Below are positions 22,201-34,125 of a stretch of DNA of 64,000 bases, one piece after another. The stretch is from Macrostomum hystrix (Eukaryota; Platyhelminthes; Macrostomidae). The notes under the pieces were generated by a model. The model worked only from the letters and a program-made list of their open reading frames with translations, had not been told where the DNA came from and searched no databases. The number at the start of each line of letters is the position of its first letter. Positions within the stretch are counted from its first letter, which is position 1. A program made the translations under genes and the position numbers. Where the stretch lies: NCBI GenBank assembly GCA_950097015.1, contig CATNEN010000001.1, positions 13,938,501 to 14,002,500 of the forward strand. The letters are read 5' to 3'.

Positions 22201-24727
22201 GCTTGAACATCTCACCCTAGATTATAACCTAAGCATGGAAATCTCACACTAGATTATAATCTACGCTTGAACATCTCACCCTAGATTATAACCTAAGCAT
22301 GGAAATCTCACCCTAGATTATAACCTAAGCATGGAAATCTCACACTAGATTATAACCTAAGCTTGAACATCTCACCCTAGATTATAACCTAAGCATGGAA
22401 ATCTCACCCTAGATTATAACCTAAACATGGAAATCTCACCCTAGATTATAACCTAAGCATGGAAATCTCACCCTAGATTATAACCTAAGCATGGAAATCT
22501 CACCCTAGATTATAACCTAAGCATGGAAATCTCACCCTAGATTATAACCTAAGCATGGAAATCTCACCCTAGATTATAACCTAAGCATGGAAATCTCACC
22601 CTAGATTATAACCTAAGCTTGAAAATCTCACCCTAGATTATAACCTAAGCTGGATGAAAATCTCACCCTAGATTATAATCTAAGTTTGATGAAAATCTCC
22701 CACTATATTGTGATCTAAGCTTGAACATCTCACCCTAGATTATAACCTAAGCATGGAAATCTCACCCTAGATTATAATCTAAGCTTGGAAATCTCACCCT
22801 AGATTATAACCTAAGCATGGAAATCTCACCCTAGATTATAACCTAAGCTTGAAAATCTCACCCTAGATTATAACCTAAGCTAGATGAAAATCTCACCCTA
22901 GATTATAATCTAAGTTTGATGAAAATCTGACACTAGATTATAACCTGAGCTTGAAAATCTCACCCTAGATTATAATCGAAGCTTGAAAATCTCACCCTAG
23001 ATTATAATCTAAGCTTGAAAATCTCACACTATATTGTGATCTAAGCTTGAACATCTCACCCTAGATTATAACCTAAGCTTGAAAATCTCACCCTAGATTA
23101 TAACCTAAGCTAGATGAAAATCTCACCCTAGATTATAATCAAAGTTTGATGAAAATCTGACACTAGATTATAACCTAAGCTTGAAAATCTCACACTATAT
23201 TGTGATCTAAGCTTGAAAATCTCACCCTAGATTAAAATTGCAGCTTCAAACTCTCACCTATTGACAGCATCATTCTTCCCATCCACCGAGGTCCTTCGGG
23301 ATGTTATCTGCAAGCTGTTTAAAACCTCTAGCCAGTCGCATGGCTGCCATTTTCCTGGCAAAGTTTTTGACTCCACTAGCAAGCCGGATGCCACATCAGT
23401 GTCAAGCCGAACATTTTCACCTTCCTTCAACAATGTGACAGATCCGCTCTCAGGGTTTGCTGAATCTGCAGAGTTCAAAAGCTTCTCTAAATTCTTGTCC
23501 AGCTGATCGAGAAAGTCGTTGGCACAGGCCTCAGTCTCGGCTAGGTCGTCAGCAGCGTCGGCCACATCGGGCTGGCGTTGCAGCACAGATAGACGGGAAT
23601 CGAGCTCGCGACGTCCAAAAAAATTTGTTTTCGAGTTGTCGCTTGTAGTAGTAGTGGCACTGCCAGATGGGGAATATTGCAGGATATTGAAGTTCACAAA
23701 CGTAGGGATAAAAATAAAATATTCCATAATTTGGGGATCAGCACATAAAAATCCAATCATTTAGGGATCAGCAGGTAAAATTCCAAAAATTTAGGGACAA
23801 GGAATAGTAATAAAAATAGTTGCAGGAGGGCTGCGGGCAGTGGCACATCATTTAGTGACACTAGACCCGCAGCCAGCGAGGAGGCAATTCTGCCCATTTC
23901 GCTGACTCCTGAGCACACACGCACACAGATACCGTACGCAGGCACACACTCACACAGGTGTGTACATCTGCCCTGACTGTCTCATCGTCAGGCAGTGTAC
24001 ACTCTCACTGTGCCTTGGAGGTTGGCCCTCAAGGGCGTAAATTGCACGACAAGCCCCCAAGCCTTCTCTCCACGACTGCGCCCCAAATAAATGTGGCATC
24101 GCCGTGGAATCGAACTTAGGGACCTTGGTGTGAGAGGCAAATGCGATAACCGCTCTGCCACCGACCCCCCTTAGGGACAAGGAAGCAAAAATAGCAAAAG
24201 TCTAGGACAAGTAGATTGAAATCCCATAATCTCTGGATTAGTAAGACTGTAAATCCCACAGTCTAGGGATTAGTGAGACGGAAAATCCCACAACGTAGGG
24301 ATTAATGGCTGTAAATCCCACAATCTAGGGATTAGTGAGACTGTATATCCCACAATCTCAGGATTAGTGAGACCGAAAATCCGAAAATTGACTCGTAGGA
24401 ATAATCTGTTGAACAACCCCAGTCTCCTCACCTGCTCCCCAATCCGTCGATGGCATCGATCACAAGCAGCTGGTTGAACAGCTGGTAGTAGGTCTCGCGC
24501 CATCTTCTAAAAGCGTCAGCAACAACACTGGCAATGAGCTGAAGATTCTGTCTGTTGGAGTCGGAGCCGCCAAAGCTGCGGTCGATGCGCAGACGCGCTC
24601 CCTGGAGGACATTCTGCAGATCTCTGGAGCAGCGACGCACAGCAACAATGAGCTGCTGCTGCTGCTGCTGCTGCTGCTGCGAAGCGGCAGTTTCTGCTTG
24701 CGCACCACGGCGTCTCTTAACCGGAGG
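19257..24727 (-). CDS. Four-exon gene with C-terminal OCRE domain
   Basis: Exons on the minus strand: A 24727-24432, B 23659-23258, C 21687-21208, D 19608-19257. Every junction has GT-AG ends and all three junction phases agree (2 nt, 2 nt, 2 nt carried over), giving 509 residues plus a start. Exon A: basic PPVKRRRGAQAE, a short Gln run, then a helical domain (RRCSRDLQNVLQGARLRID, WRETYYQLFNQLLVIDAI). Exon B: acidic helical region and WQPCDWLEVLNSLQ. Exon C: an alpha/beta-looking domain (NQNARLIVCLFGQQSLLKSA). Exon D: an OCRE-type aromatic repeat, YEPSSGLHYDAATGLYY, then LFYNATDCCYLFWDD. OCRE domains occur in splicing factors such as RBM5/RBM10 and in AGGF1, but the rest is none of these, and I cannot name the protein. 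No ATG lies in exon A in frame; a short upstream exon or a trans-spliced leader must supply it. Confidence 0.65.
19715..21195. repeat. 25-bp minisatellite in the OCRE gene intron C-D
   Basis: About 58 copies of tggattgctagtctatgcac plus tagaa, very uniform; the only common variants are gcac/ttac/gtac and tgg/tgaat/tgggt. It begins about 15 bp past the exon C donor in gene direction. The unit has CTAG at both sides of a short spacer, giving dyad symmetry. Confidence 0.95.
21745..23245. repeat. 32-bp minisatellite in the OCRE gene intron B-C, unit contains a donor-like site
   Basis: About 47 copies of a unit read on the plus strand as ctcaccctagattataacct, then aagcatggaaat. Read in gene direction each unit contains TAGGGTGAGATTT, close to the real exon B donor AATAG|GTGAGAGTTT at 23257. 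The core AGATTATAATCT in many units is a perfect palindrome. Some units carry an extra gatga insertion. Confidence 0.95.
23815..24177 (-). mobile_element. tRNA-derived SINE, family B, copy 1
   Basis: Read on the minus strand, a tRNA-like head carries an A box TGGCAGAGCGG (24150-24160) and a B box AGTTCGATTCC (24106-24116), followed by a tRNA-unrelated body with CTGACGATGAGAC and TGGGCAGAATTGCCTCCTCG. Two further copies at 52520-53192 share the body. It lies in the OCRE gene intron A-B. Confidence 0.85.
24195..24385. repeat. Minisatellite of about 31 bp
   Basis: About six copies of a unit like aaatcccacaatctagggat plus tagtgagactg, in the OCRE gene intron A-B next to the exon A donor. Confidence 0.85.
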
Positions 24728-24749
24728 CTGAAACTAAAAATAAACAAGA

Positions 24750-25100
24750 AACTCGATTTATTAGATCTAAACTGAACCTAAATCACAATTTTCAATAAGA
24801 CAGGCTTTTCAATGTCTGTTTGGTAAAAAAGCGGAAAACATAACAATTGAATGCTGAGAATGACAAAAATGCCTACTCTGATATTAACTTGTGTATTTGC
24901 TATTAAAAAACAAACCACAAAACAGGAGACAAACGAAAAAAAATTGAGACTTTATCTTTTTCAACCAACCTAGCTTTAACCATAGACGAAATAGTAAGTT
25001 GTTATTGCTACTTAAGAGCATTGTTGGCACATGATTAACTGTACTGAGAATTTTTGATATGAATTTCCTGATATATTCTATGGGATCTAGGAATTAGCAA
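24750..25100. other. AT-rich DNA upstream of OCRE exon A
   Basis: Should contain the promoter or first exon of the OCRE gene if it is not trans-spliced. I see no convincing exon; a very short one with ATG near 24840 is conceivable but unsupported. Confidence 0.4.
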
Positions 25101-25114
25101 AGAATGCCGTTGAG

Positions 25115-26680
25115 AATCGTCCCAATTAGTACAAAAAAGAGTTCTTATCGAATCCGCTTTGGAATCTTCCCAACTAGACTGGGATTTCTAATGAAATCTG
25201 CCCTGGAATCTTCCCAACTAGACTGGGATTTCTAATGAAATCTGCCCTGGAATCTTCCCAACTAGACTGGGATTTCTAATGAAATCTGCCCTGGAATCTT
25301 CCCAACTAGACTGGGATTTCTAATGAAATCTGCTTTGGAATCTTCCCAACTAGACTGGGATTTCTAATGAAATCTGCTTTGGAATCTTCCCAACTAGACT
25401 GGGATTTCTAATGAAATCTGCCCTGGAATCTTCCCAACTAGACTGGGATTTCTAATGAAATCTGCTTTGGAATCTTCCCAACTAGACTGGGATTTCTAAT
25501 GAAATCTGCTTTGGAATCTTCCCAACTAGACTGGGATTTCTAATGAAATCTGCCCTGGAATCTTCCCAACTAGACTGGGATTTCTAATGAAATCTGCCCT
25601 GGAATCTTCCCAACTAGACTGGGATTTCTAATGAAATCTGCCCTGGAATCTTCCCAACTAAACTGGGATTTCTAATGAAATCTGCCCTGGAATCTTCCCA
25701 ACTAAACTGGGATTTCTAATGAAATCTGCCCTGGAATCTTCCCAACTAGACTGGGATTTCTAATGAAATCTGCCCTGGAATCTTCCCAACTAAACTGGGA
25801 TTTCTAATAAAATCTGCCCTGGAATCTTCCCAACTAAACTGGGATTTCTAATGAAATCTGCCCTGGAATCTTCCCAACTAGACTGGGATTTCTAATGAAA
25901 TCTGCCCTGGAATCTTCCCAACTAAACTGGGATTTCTAATGAAATCTGCCCTGGAATCTTCCCAACTAAACTGGGATTTCTAATGAAATCTGCCCTGGAA
26001 TCTTCCCAACTAGACTGGTATTTCTAATGAAATCTGCCCTGGAATCTTCCCAACTAAACTGGGATTTCTAATGAAATCTGCCCTAAAATCTTCCCAACTA
26101 GACTGGGATTTCTAATGAAATCTGCCCTGGAATCTTCCCAACTAGACTGGGATTTCTAATGAAATCTGCCCTGGAATCTTCCCAACTAGACTGGGATTTC
26201 TAATGAAATCTGCCCTGGAATCTTCCCAACTAGACTGGGATTTCTAATGAAATCTGCCCTGGAATCTTCCCAACTAGACTGGGATTTCTAATGAAATCTG
26301 CCCTGGAATCGTCCGAACTAGACTGAGATTTCTAATGAAATCTGCTTTGGAATCGTCTTAACTAGACTGGGATTTCTAAAGGAATCCGCTTTGGAATCGT
26401 CTCAGCGAGACTGGGATTTCTAAAGGAATCCGCTTTGGAATCGTCTTAACTAGACTGGGATTTCTAAAGGAATCAGCTTTGGAATCGTCTTAACTAGACT
26501 GGGATTTCTAAAGGAATCAGCTTTGGAATCGTCTTAACTAGACTGGGATTTCTAAAGGAATCCGCTTTGGAATCGTCTCAGAGAGACTAGGATTTCTAAA
26601 GGAATCCGCTTTGGAATCGTCTCAGAGAGACTAGGATTTCTAAAGGAATCCGCTTTGGAATCGTCGAAAGAGTCTTTGAA
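25115..26680. repeat. 44-bp minisatellite between ANKRD40 and the OCRE gene
   Basis: About 35 copies of a unit made of aatctgccctggaatcttcc, caactagactgggatttcta and atga. Units change gradually toward the right end (ggaatccgctttggaatcgt), as expected if the edge units are oldest. CCCA...TGGG in each unit gives partial dyad symmetry. Confidence 0.95.
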
Positions 26681-26858
26681 TCTACAATTTAAATCAAAAA
26701 GCAGACTTTAAGAACTAAAAACAATTGACAATAATGCAGCGCAAAACAAAAAGCAAAACAATGACTACATGTTTTCATTGTAATCAACTCAACAGTTAAA
26801 CAATACTCTAATAAAGTGTTAACAAAACAGAACTAGAATGAGCAGTTAGTACAGTTTA

Positions 26859-29495
26859 CTAGAAGGTCCTCAGCACCAGCTCCAGCTGCTGTCCAGTCTG
26901 CAGTCTGCCAACGTCGCCATCGTTTCGCAGTCGGACATTGGGCAGCTTTCTGATTCGTTCAACGCTGGCCGGATCCTGGCCCAACTCCTGGCAGAGCAGC
27001 TCGAGCAGCTCGTCGTAGGACCGGTTTGGAAGCTCCACCTCGATGAAGTCCGGGTCTCTGGGTGAAAGAGATATGATGGGGTAGAATAATGACACAGGGA
27101 GAATTGATGGGGTAGAATAATGGCACAGGGAGAATTGATGGGGTAGAATAATGACACAGGGAGAATTGATGGGGTAGAATAATGGCACAGGGAGAATTGA
27201 TGGGGTAGAATAATGACACAGGGAGAATTGATGGGGTAGAATAATGGCACAGGGAGAATTGATGGGGTAGAATAATGGCACAGGGAGAATTGATGGGGTA
27301 GAATAATGGCACAGGGAGAATTGATGGGGTAGAATAATGGCACAGGGAGAATTGATGGGGTAGAATAATGACACAGGAAGAATTGATGGGGTAGAATAAT
27401 GACGAGGGAAGAATTGATGGGGTAGAATAATGACACAGGAGAATTGATGGGGTAGAATAATGACACAGGAGAATTGATGGGGTAGAATAATGACACAGGG
27501 AGAATTGATGGGGTAGAATAATAACACAGGGAGAATAGATGGGGTAGAATAATGACGAGGGAAGAATTGATGGGGTAGAATAATGACACAGGGAGAATTG
27601 ATGGGGTAGAATAATAACACAGGGAGAATAGATGGGGTAGAATAATGGCACAGGGAGAACTGATGGGGTAGAATAATGACACAGGGAGAATTGATGGGGT
27701 AGAATAATGGCACAGGGAGAATTGATGGGGTAGAATAATGACACAGGGAGAATTGATGGGGTAGAATAATGGCACAGGGAGAATAGATGGGGTAGAATAA
27801 TGACGAGGGAAGAATTGATGGGGTAGAATAATGACACAGGGAGAATTGATGGGGTAGAATAATAACACAGGGAGAACTGATGGGTAGAATAATGACACGG
27901 AGTGATGATCGGTAGAAAGATGAGTTCGGGATAAGGAATGTGGTAGAACTGAGGTAGGGAATGTATGAGATTGGTTGATTGGGCAATTGAAAGAAACAAG
28001 GAAAAATTAAGAACCAAAAGACGCATACCATAGGAAGTGAAATAAATTTATAGAGAGAAAAATCGTACCTAGACTTGGCCACCCTGGCCAACAAAAGCAG
28101 AGGTTGTGGCGCAGTTTTAGCTTCCAACAATGGCCTAGGAGCGGCGCCCAACACTTTAACGACACTGGGTCCGCCACCGTTAGCTCCGTCAGGCGATCGG
28201 TCAGTTTTTCTGGCGTAGGGAAATTCTGGATTGCGCAAATAGTTGGGCACAAATGTGGCGCCATTCGCATTGCCTGCTGATGTCGACGCCGAAGTCAAAT
28301 CCCCTTGCCCGACGGCGACGATGGAAGACGATTGCGAAGCGGTGGTCGCCAATATCTTGGCCAGCCTAGCTGAGCTGCAAACATCACCGGGAGTCTTACC
28401 TGCTGAGCACTTGGCAGCGGGATTAGCGCCAGCACCTGTGCCATTGCGGGAGAGCGACTGCTGTATAGGGAAGATTCCACTAATAACCTGAGCTGATTCT
28501 AAGGAAGATTCCACTAATAACTGAGCTGATTCTAGGGAAGATTCCACTAATAACCTGAGCTGATTCTAGGGAAGATTCCACTAGTAACTGAGCCGATTCT
28601 ACGGAAGATTCCACTAATAACTGAGCTGATTCTAGGGAAGATTCCACTAATAACTGAGCTGATTCTAGGGAAGATTCCACTAATAACCTGAGCTGATTCT
28701 AGGGAAGATTCCACTAGTAACTGAGCCGATTCTACGGAAGATTCCACTAATAACTGAGCTGATTCTAGGGAAGATTCCACTAATAACCTGAGCTGATTCT
28801 AGGGAAGATTCCACTAATAACTGAGCCGATTCTAGGGAAGATTCCACTAATAACTGAGCTGATTCTAGGGAAGATTCCACTAATAACCTGAGCTGATTCT
28901 AGGGAAGATTCCACTAATAACTGAGCCGATTCTAGGGAAGATTCCACTAATAACTGAGCCGATTCTAGGGAAGATTCCACTAATAACTAAGCCGATTCTA
29001 GGGAAAATTCCACTAATAACTGAGCCGATTCTAGGGAAGATTCCACTAATAACTGAGCTGATTCTAGGGACGATTCCACTAATAACTGGGTCGATTCTAG
29101 GGAAGATTCCACTAATAACTGAGCCGATTCTAGGGAAGATTCCACTAATAACTAAGCCGATTCTAGGGAAGATTCCAAAAAAAACTAAGCTGATTCTTGT
29201 AATTTGATTCAATATCAAAGCTTAATATCTAATTTGAGTAATTAGGTGAATTCGGTGATCAATCCTTACCCAGCAGCATGCTAACAATGTTCTCATGATT
29301 TCGCTTGGCAGCCCAGTGTAGCGCTGTCCATCCGTTGACGGAATTGGCTGAATTGACCCTGGCACCTGAAGTCAGCAGGCTAGCTACTCGATCAATATCG
29401 CCCTGTGCACTGGCCTCGCGTAGATCTTCGTCCAACGGCGAGGGAAAGCTGGCTGGCACCGACTTTGAATCGTCGCTTTGTTCAAGCTCCATCAT
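26859..29495 (-). CDS. ANKRD40: ANKRD40 orthologue
   Basis: Three minus-strand exons: 29495-29270, 28435-28069 and 27057-26859, with matching phases (1 nt then 2 nt carried over), give 263 residues. Exon 1 holds ankyrin repeats (LREASAQGDIDRVASLLTSG, then VNGWTALHWAAKRNHENIV), exon 2 continues GANPAAKCSAGKTPGDV and the family motif FVPNYLRNPEFPY, and exon 3 is the conserved C-terminal domain DPDFIEVELPN through VERIRKLPNVRLRND to LELVLRTF. Vertebrate ANKRD40 has the same order with FVPNYLANPAFPF and NDFIEIELD, but is longer (about 370 residues) with a larger middle. The cellular role of ANKRD40 is poorly known; ankyrin repeats bind proteins. Both introns consist largely of private minisatellites. 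Start chosen at the first Met before the ankyrin domain; an upstream exon is possible. Confidence 0.9.
27062..27900. repeat. 31-bp minisatellite in ANKRD40 intron 2
   Basis: About 27 copies of gatggggtagaataatgaca plus cagggagaatt. In gene direction the last unit runs into the polypyrimidine tract and acceptor of exon 3 (taccccatcatatctctttcacccag would be one unit changed at its end). Minus-strand frames through it are open and are artefacts. Confidence 0.95.
28485..29190. repeat. 33-bp minisatellite in ANKRD40 intron 1
   Basis: About 21 copies of ggaagattccactaataact plus gagctgattctag, with a higher-order period of about 100 bp (33+33+34) in the left half. In gene direction it ends about 40 bp before the exon 2 acceptor. 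Confidence 0.95.
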
Positions 29496-30420
29496 TTGAT
29501 GCTGCGACGTTTCCACGATAACTTCGCTGGATAAAAGTGCAAAGAGGATTTTGGCTATTCGGGAGTTGAACTTACGATTACGAAGCCGTACGTGTAAGAA
29601 TAAGGAAATGAAAGAAGACTGGCTATCAGATCTCTCCTGTATATTTTCTTGATTCTTCACTTTGTCTCATTGCTTTCTGTTTTATGTGTCCCGTACTAAA
29701 TATAATTTAAATCTTAAGCGCACATGTCTTGCCAATTCGGCACGCATTTCATAAAAAGCGTTCAGCTGTGACCCTGACGACATGCTAAGCCGGCTATTTA
29801 CAACTACAGTTTCAAGCCTGTAGAGCATGGGGTGGGTGTTCACTTAGTCTAGCCATGCGACTTTTGTGGCACGCTTTCTGGCGCGCGCACCGGGGTAAGA
29901 GAAATCAGTGTACATTTGTACACTTTATATTACACACTATACACGTCCTTATCTAGCTGTCTATGGAGGAGGGTTGGGGCAGATAAGAAAATGGGGTGGT
30001 GGGTTTGGACGGTCAGAAAGGAATGCACAAGCTAGCAAAGCCTTTACGGGTGTGAGAAATGAGGGACAGAAGAGTAGAGAGAAGGATGAAGGGTAGTGGA
30101 AAGTGCAGCCCAGATAGAACAGGCGCATTGTACATCGAAGTCTCCACCCTACGTAAAATGACAGAAGCAAGCGGAGCAAATGCTGCAAATTTTAGGTAGA
30201 GAGAATTGCACCACCATTGCTAAAGGCAATTTTTTAATTTCATTTAGCCTTACCAAAATAGTTTGTCTATTCGATGTGAATGTAAGCAGAAGGGAAGGCC
30301 GAAATTAGTTTAACAGACAACAATCCTAGAAACGGAGTGCTCAACTGGTCGGCGCAGAAAAAAACAACAGATCATAAATAGAAAAGGGTGGCAGACGGCA
30401 TTGCCTTTGATTCTGCTTTA
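29496..30420. promoter_or_regulatory. Divergent intergenic region between ANKRD40 and TRIM-NHL
   Basis: About 0.9 kb separate the ANKRD40 start (minus) from the TRIM-NHL leader exon (plus), so both promoters must lie here. I see no clear TATA box near ANKRD40; actatatagc at 30427-30435 is a possible one for the TRIM gene. A purine-rich patch at 29965-30095 has no assigned role. Confidence 0.4.
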
Positions 30421-30622
30421 ACCTGCACTATATAGCAGCGAGACTTAACAAGGTGAGTGATACTGAAAATAATATTTTATTATATTTACCATGTTTATCC
30501 TCGAAATTCGTATTAAAGCGAAAGCTATTAATTAAGTTATTCGACTATTTTGACAGAGTTCCAAATAAGAAAGGACGTCCTGCTGGTCCTGGTGACAAGG
30601 AACTAAAATACTGTACATTTTA

Positions 30623-33600
30623 ATGATAAAAGAATTTCACTCCCTTGACAATGAACTTTCAGATCCGAACTATAGACAGGGCTGCAGAGCAAGTATGTAC
30701 GCGGCAACACTGGGACAGGAGTCTATTAAACCGCCAGGTTCCCCTTCAACAGCATCCGACTGTCTAAAAGAATTAGTCGTCGATTGCACCTGCCCAATCT
30801 GTCAAGAGGTGTACACTAATCCGTACCAGTTAACTTGCGGACACTCCTTCTGTTTGAGATGCTTTGAAAAGTTGAAGAGAAAATGGGAGAAGCGAACGAC
30901 TAGAAGTGGTGGCGGTGGCGGTGGCGGCGGCGGTGGCGGCGGAGGTGGTGGTACACAAACGATCAGTTTGGGTCATATGTTGTCAATGCAGTTTTCAGCT
31001 CTAATTAGTGCAGGTGGAGGCGGAGGCGGTGACAGCAGCGATCCGCTCCAGTGCCCAGTCTGTCGGACAAGTATCGATCCGCATAGGCCGCTAAAACCGG
31101 ACCATAACATTCGCTCGCTATTGTACACGTTGAAGACTGTCAAAGCTGGCTGCTGTCAGGAGCCAGATTGTTGGAATAAGCGCGAGGTGTGCTGCACCGA
31201 CTGCTCCTGCGGTCTGTGCGCCAAGCATCACAAAGCCAAGCTGGAAGTGTTGCGCTCTGGTTGCGACAGTTTAGCTCGCGAGGCTGACAAGTTTTTGCAA
31301 GAAAAATCCGAAGAGACTGAGCGAATGCAGGTAAATAATTTGGGGCAGTTTAATCCTCGATAATTGCGAATTTTTACCTAAGCAATTGTACGTCATGGCG
31401 AAAAGCATATTGGAGCTAGTCTAAAACAATAGTTTTGTAATTTCGTAGCGTTTTTACTAAACGAACGACTTAGCAACTAGGCGTAAAATATAACAATAGA
31501 CATGCTTTTTAAACATTAAGAATAGTTGTTCGAGTCTGAAGAAAAACTTTAAAAGTTACAAAAGCGACATGCGCAAGTGTAACACTTTGCTGTCAAGGTA
31601 TCAATTTCATTAGATTAGCTTGCACAACACTGTTCGTATCGCTTCAATAGGATCTAGTAGCCATTCTGTGCGTTAGACATCAATTTTCCAAACATTCAGC
31701 AGTCCATGGCGACACTCATTCAAATTTCTCACATTGAGCTAATGCTGGTATTTGTTTTTTTCATCTAGGTAAACTGATGTAATGACATGCAGTAATTATG
31801 TGCCTTGGAAACAAATTGTCAGAAAACTTGATACTGTAACCACTGAGTTAGAAGCTAACCTTAAATCCGTAAAGACAGTCTCTCAATGGATTTTACAATA
31901 GCTAAATTGTAATAGCTAAGTCTTATCAAACACCATTGCAGACCCAGCTGGCTGATGCGGATGCCAAGCTAGACGAGTTAAACGCTGCAATGCTGCAGTC
32001 ACTACAGGAGCGCATGTCTCAATGCAGCGATCAATTAGCTGCCGTTAAAAAGCAAACCGAATCTGAACAGACGGAGATAGCCAAAATTGGTGCCGAGCTC
32101 AAACTTGAAGCTCAACAATTGCTTCAGTTGTTGGATAAAGACGATCATGTTACACAGGAGGTGAATTCATGTCTAAAAATGCTTATCGATGCTATAGGTT
32201 TGTTTCAGAACTGCAAACAATTTGTCCATTCTGGTCAATAATAATTCCAGGCTCTCAACCAACGAGACCAACTAAAACGGCGAGTGCAGACGGTCACTAG
32301 CCAGTATCCATCGAGATCTCTGCAATTTGGCTTCGAAGCCGCTAAAGTGACCGCTGAGCAAGCTAGTCTATTGCAAACAGTTTCCGTTAGAATTCTAAAG
32401 CGACCTTACACCGAGACTGACAAACTAAAGCCCAGCATGCTGAAGAAGACTAAGCGAGGCGAACCATGGGAAGTGCGCCTACTAGAGGATAACAAACTAT
32501 TGGTCAACTATAAAGGCTTTCCAACACGACGATTTCACATATTTAATGCTGAAACATTAAAAGAGATCAGCACTATTGAATTGCAATTGTCGCAGGGCCA
32601 ATTTCCTGGCCAGGTGTGCGTCTGCCGACAAAGGGAGCGAATTCTGGCAACCGATCCTAAGAATCACTGCGTCTACGAGTTCAACTATAAGGTGCGGCCT
32701 TGATTCAAATTCTTCTCTGTCACGATTAAAGTTTACGCGATTTCGATAGGTCGTTTAATCAGTTACACTAAGACCTTTAAAGTCGTAAAAATGCACAAAA
32801 GCGACATTAAAACACCGGAAATTTGTTTAAACTACGGGTCTTAAGTTAAAAGTTAAACTAACGGGTGAAAAACCTGACGAAGCAAAAGTCAGGATCCAAT
32901 TCCATAAATAGCGATTTCATTTCAGGGTCAAGTGACCGGCCAGTTTGGCAGCAAAGGTGACGAGCCAAATGAGCTTCACACGCCCAAGGGTATGTACGTG
33001 TACGAAAACATCCTATACGTGGTGGACAGTAAAAACAAGCGGGTGCAACTGTTCGACATGGACAAGGCCTATCAGAATGTTGGCAGCATTGTACACGACA
33101 GTCTGAGCACCAATATACAGGTGAGAAGCGAGAAACTACCTTAATCATTCTTTGATTTTCTAAAATTTACGATACGATATTGGTTTAAAAAACATCACAC
33201 CTAGGAATCTAGGAAAATAACCCTAGATTCTATGATGAGAATCGGATATTCTAGGAAAATAATCTTAGATTCTAGGATGAGAATCCCATATTCTAGGAAT
33301 ATAATCCTAGATTCTAGGATGAGAATCCGATATTCTAGGAAAATAATCCTAGATTCTAGGATGAGAATCCGATATTCTAGGAAAATAATCATAGATTCTA
33401 GCAATAGAATCCTAGATTCTAGGAACAGAATCCTAGATTCTAGGAAAATAATCCTAGATTTTAGGAATAGAATCCTAGATTCTAGGAACAGAATCCTAGA
33501 TTCTAGGAAAATGATCCGAGATTTTAGGAAAAGAATCCTAGATTCTAGGAAAAGAATCCTAGATTCTAGGAAAAGAATCCTAGATTCTAGGAAAAGAATC

Positions 33601-34125
33601 CTAGAAATTTAGAAGGGAAACCTAGATTCTAGTTATAGAATCCAAATTTCTAGGAAAACAATCCTTTATTCTGGGAAAACGAATCGCAGGTCCTAGTACA
33701 CAAATCCTAGGACTCAGGAGTAGGATCAAGACTCCTGACCATAAATTATTGCGCATTGAACTCAGGCTGTTTTTGCCGGACCAGCTAGCATTGTGGTTTG
33801 CGACCGTGGCAGCGACAGTCTAATTGTATTCGACCGAGTTAGTCGAGCCTACCTGAAGAAGCTGCCAGCAGGTGGCGAACCATTTGACGCTTGCACGGAC
33901 AGATTCGACAATATGATAGTTTCGCTGACCAGAGAGCGCAAGGTGAGAATATTCGACTCGACAATTACGCATTGCATCAATACGTTTAACGTCGGCTTGC
34001 CGCCTGAGGCAGAATCGGATAAATTGCAAAACTATTTGCACGGAGTGACTTTCGATCTGACCACGGATCGGCTGTTTGTTGCGGAGGCTTTCGCTAAGAG
34101 GCTGCTCAGATTTGACATGACCTGA
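30623..34125 (+). CDS. TRIM-NHL protein (RING, B-box, coiled coil, NHL propeller)
   Basis: Five coding exons: 30623-31330, 31942-32160, 32251-32691, 32926-33120 and 33766-34125, all in phase 0, give 641 residues. A 5' UTR intron is likely (aacaag|gtgagt at 30452, ttttgacag at 30556). The RING finger starts CTCPICQEVYTNPYQLTCGH (residues about 53-72), continues SFCLRCFEKL, then has a roughly 60-residue insertion with a run of 15 Gly, and closes with CPVCRTSIDPHRPLKPDHN. A B-box-like Cys/His cluster follows (CCQEPDCW, EVCCTDCSCGLCAKHH), then a coiled coil in exon 2 (DAKLDELNAAMLQSLQERM) and an NHL-type beta-propeller (GQFGSKGDEPNELHTPKGMY, ILYVVDSKNKRVQLFD). Family members are E3 ubiquitin ligases and RNA-binding repressors. 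The propeller is short for six blades. Intron 4 carries a 21-bp minisatellite. Confidence 0.88.
33205..33690. repeat. 21-bp minisatellite in TRIM-NHL intron 4
   Basis: About 22 copies of aatcctagattctaggaaaa plus g, with variants. The core tcctagattctagga is almost a perfect palindrome. Both strands stay open in places. Confidence 0.95.

Noticed and set aside
19715-23245. Possible CRISPR arrays
   Set aside because: Repeats are contiguous with no unique spacers, there are no cas genes, and the genome is eukaryotic.
26870-28026. Several long minus frames rich in SPINSPCAIILPHQ-type repeats
   Set aside because: They read through the 31-bp array in ANKRD40 intron 2; exon phases show the array is removed.
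28480-29218. Minus frames reading MESSLESAQLLV repeats
   Set aside because: Intron 1 minisatellite of ANKRD40 with unit length divisible by three.
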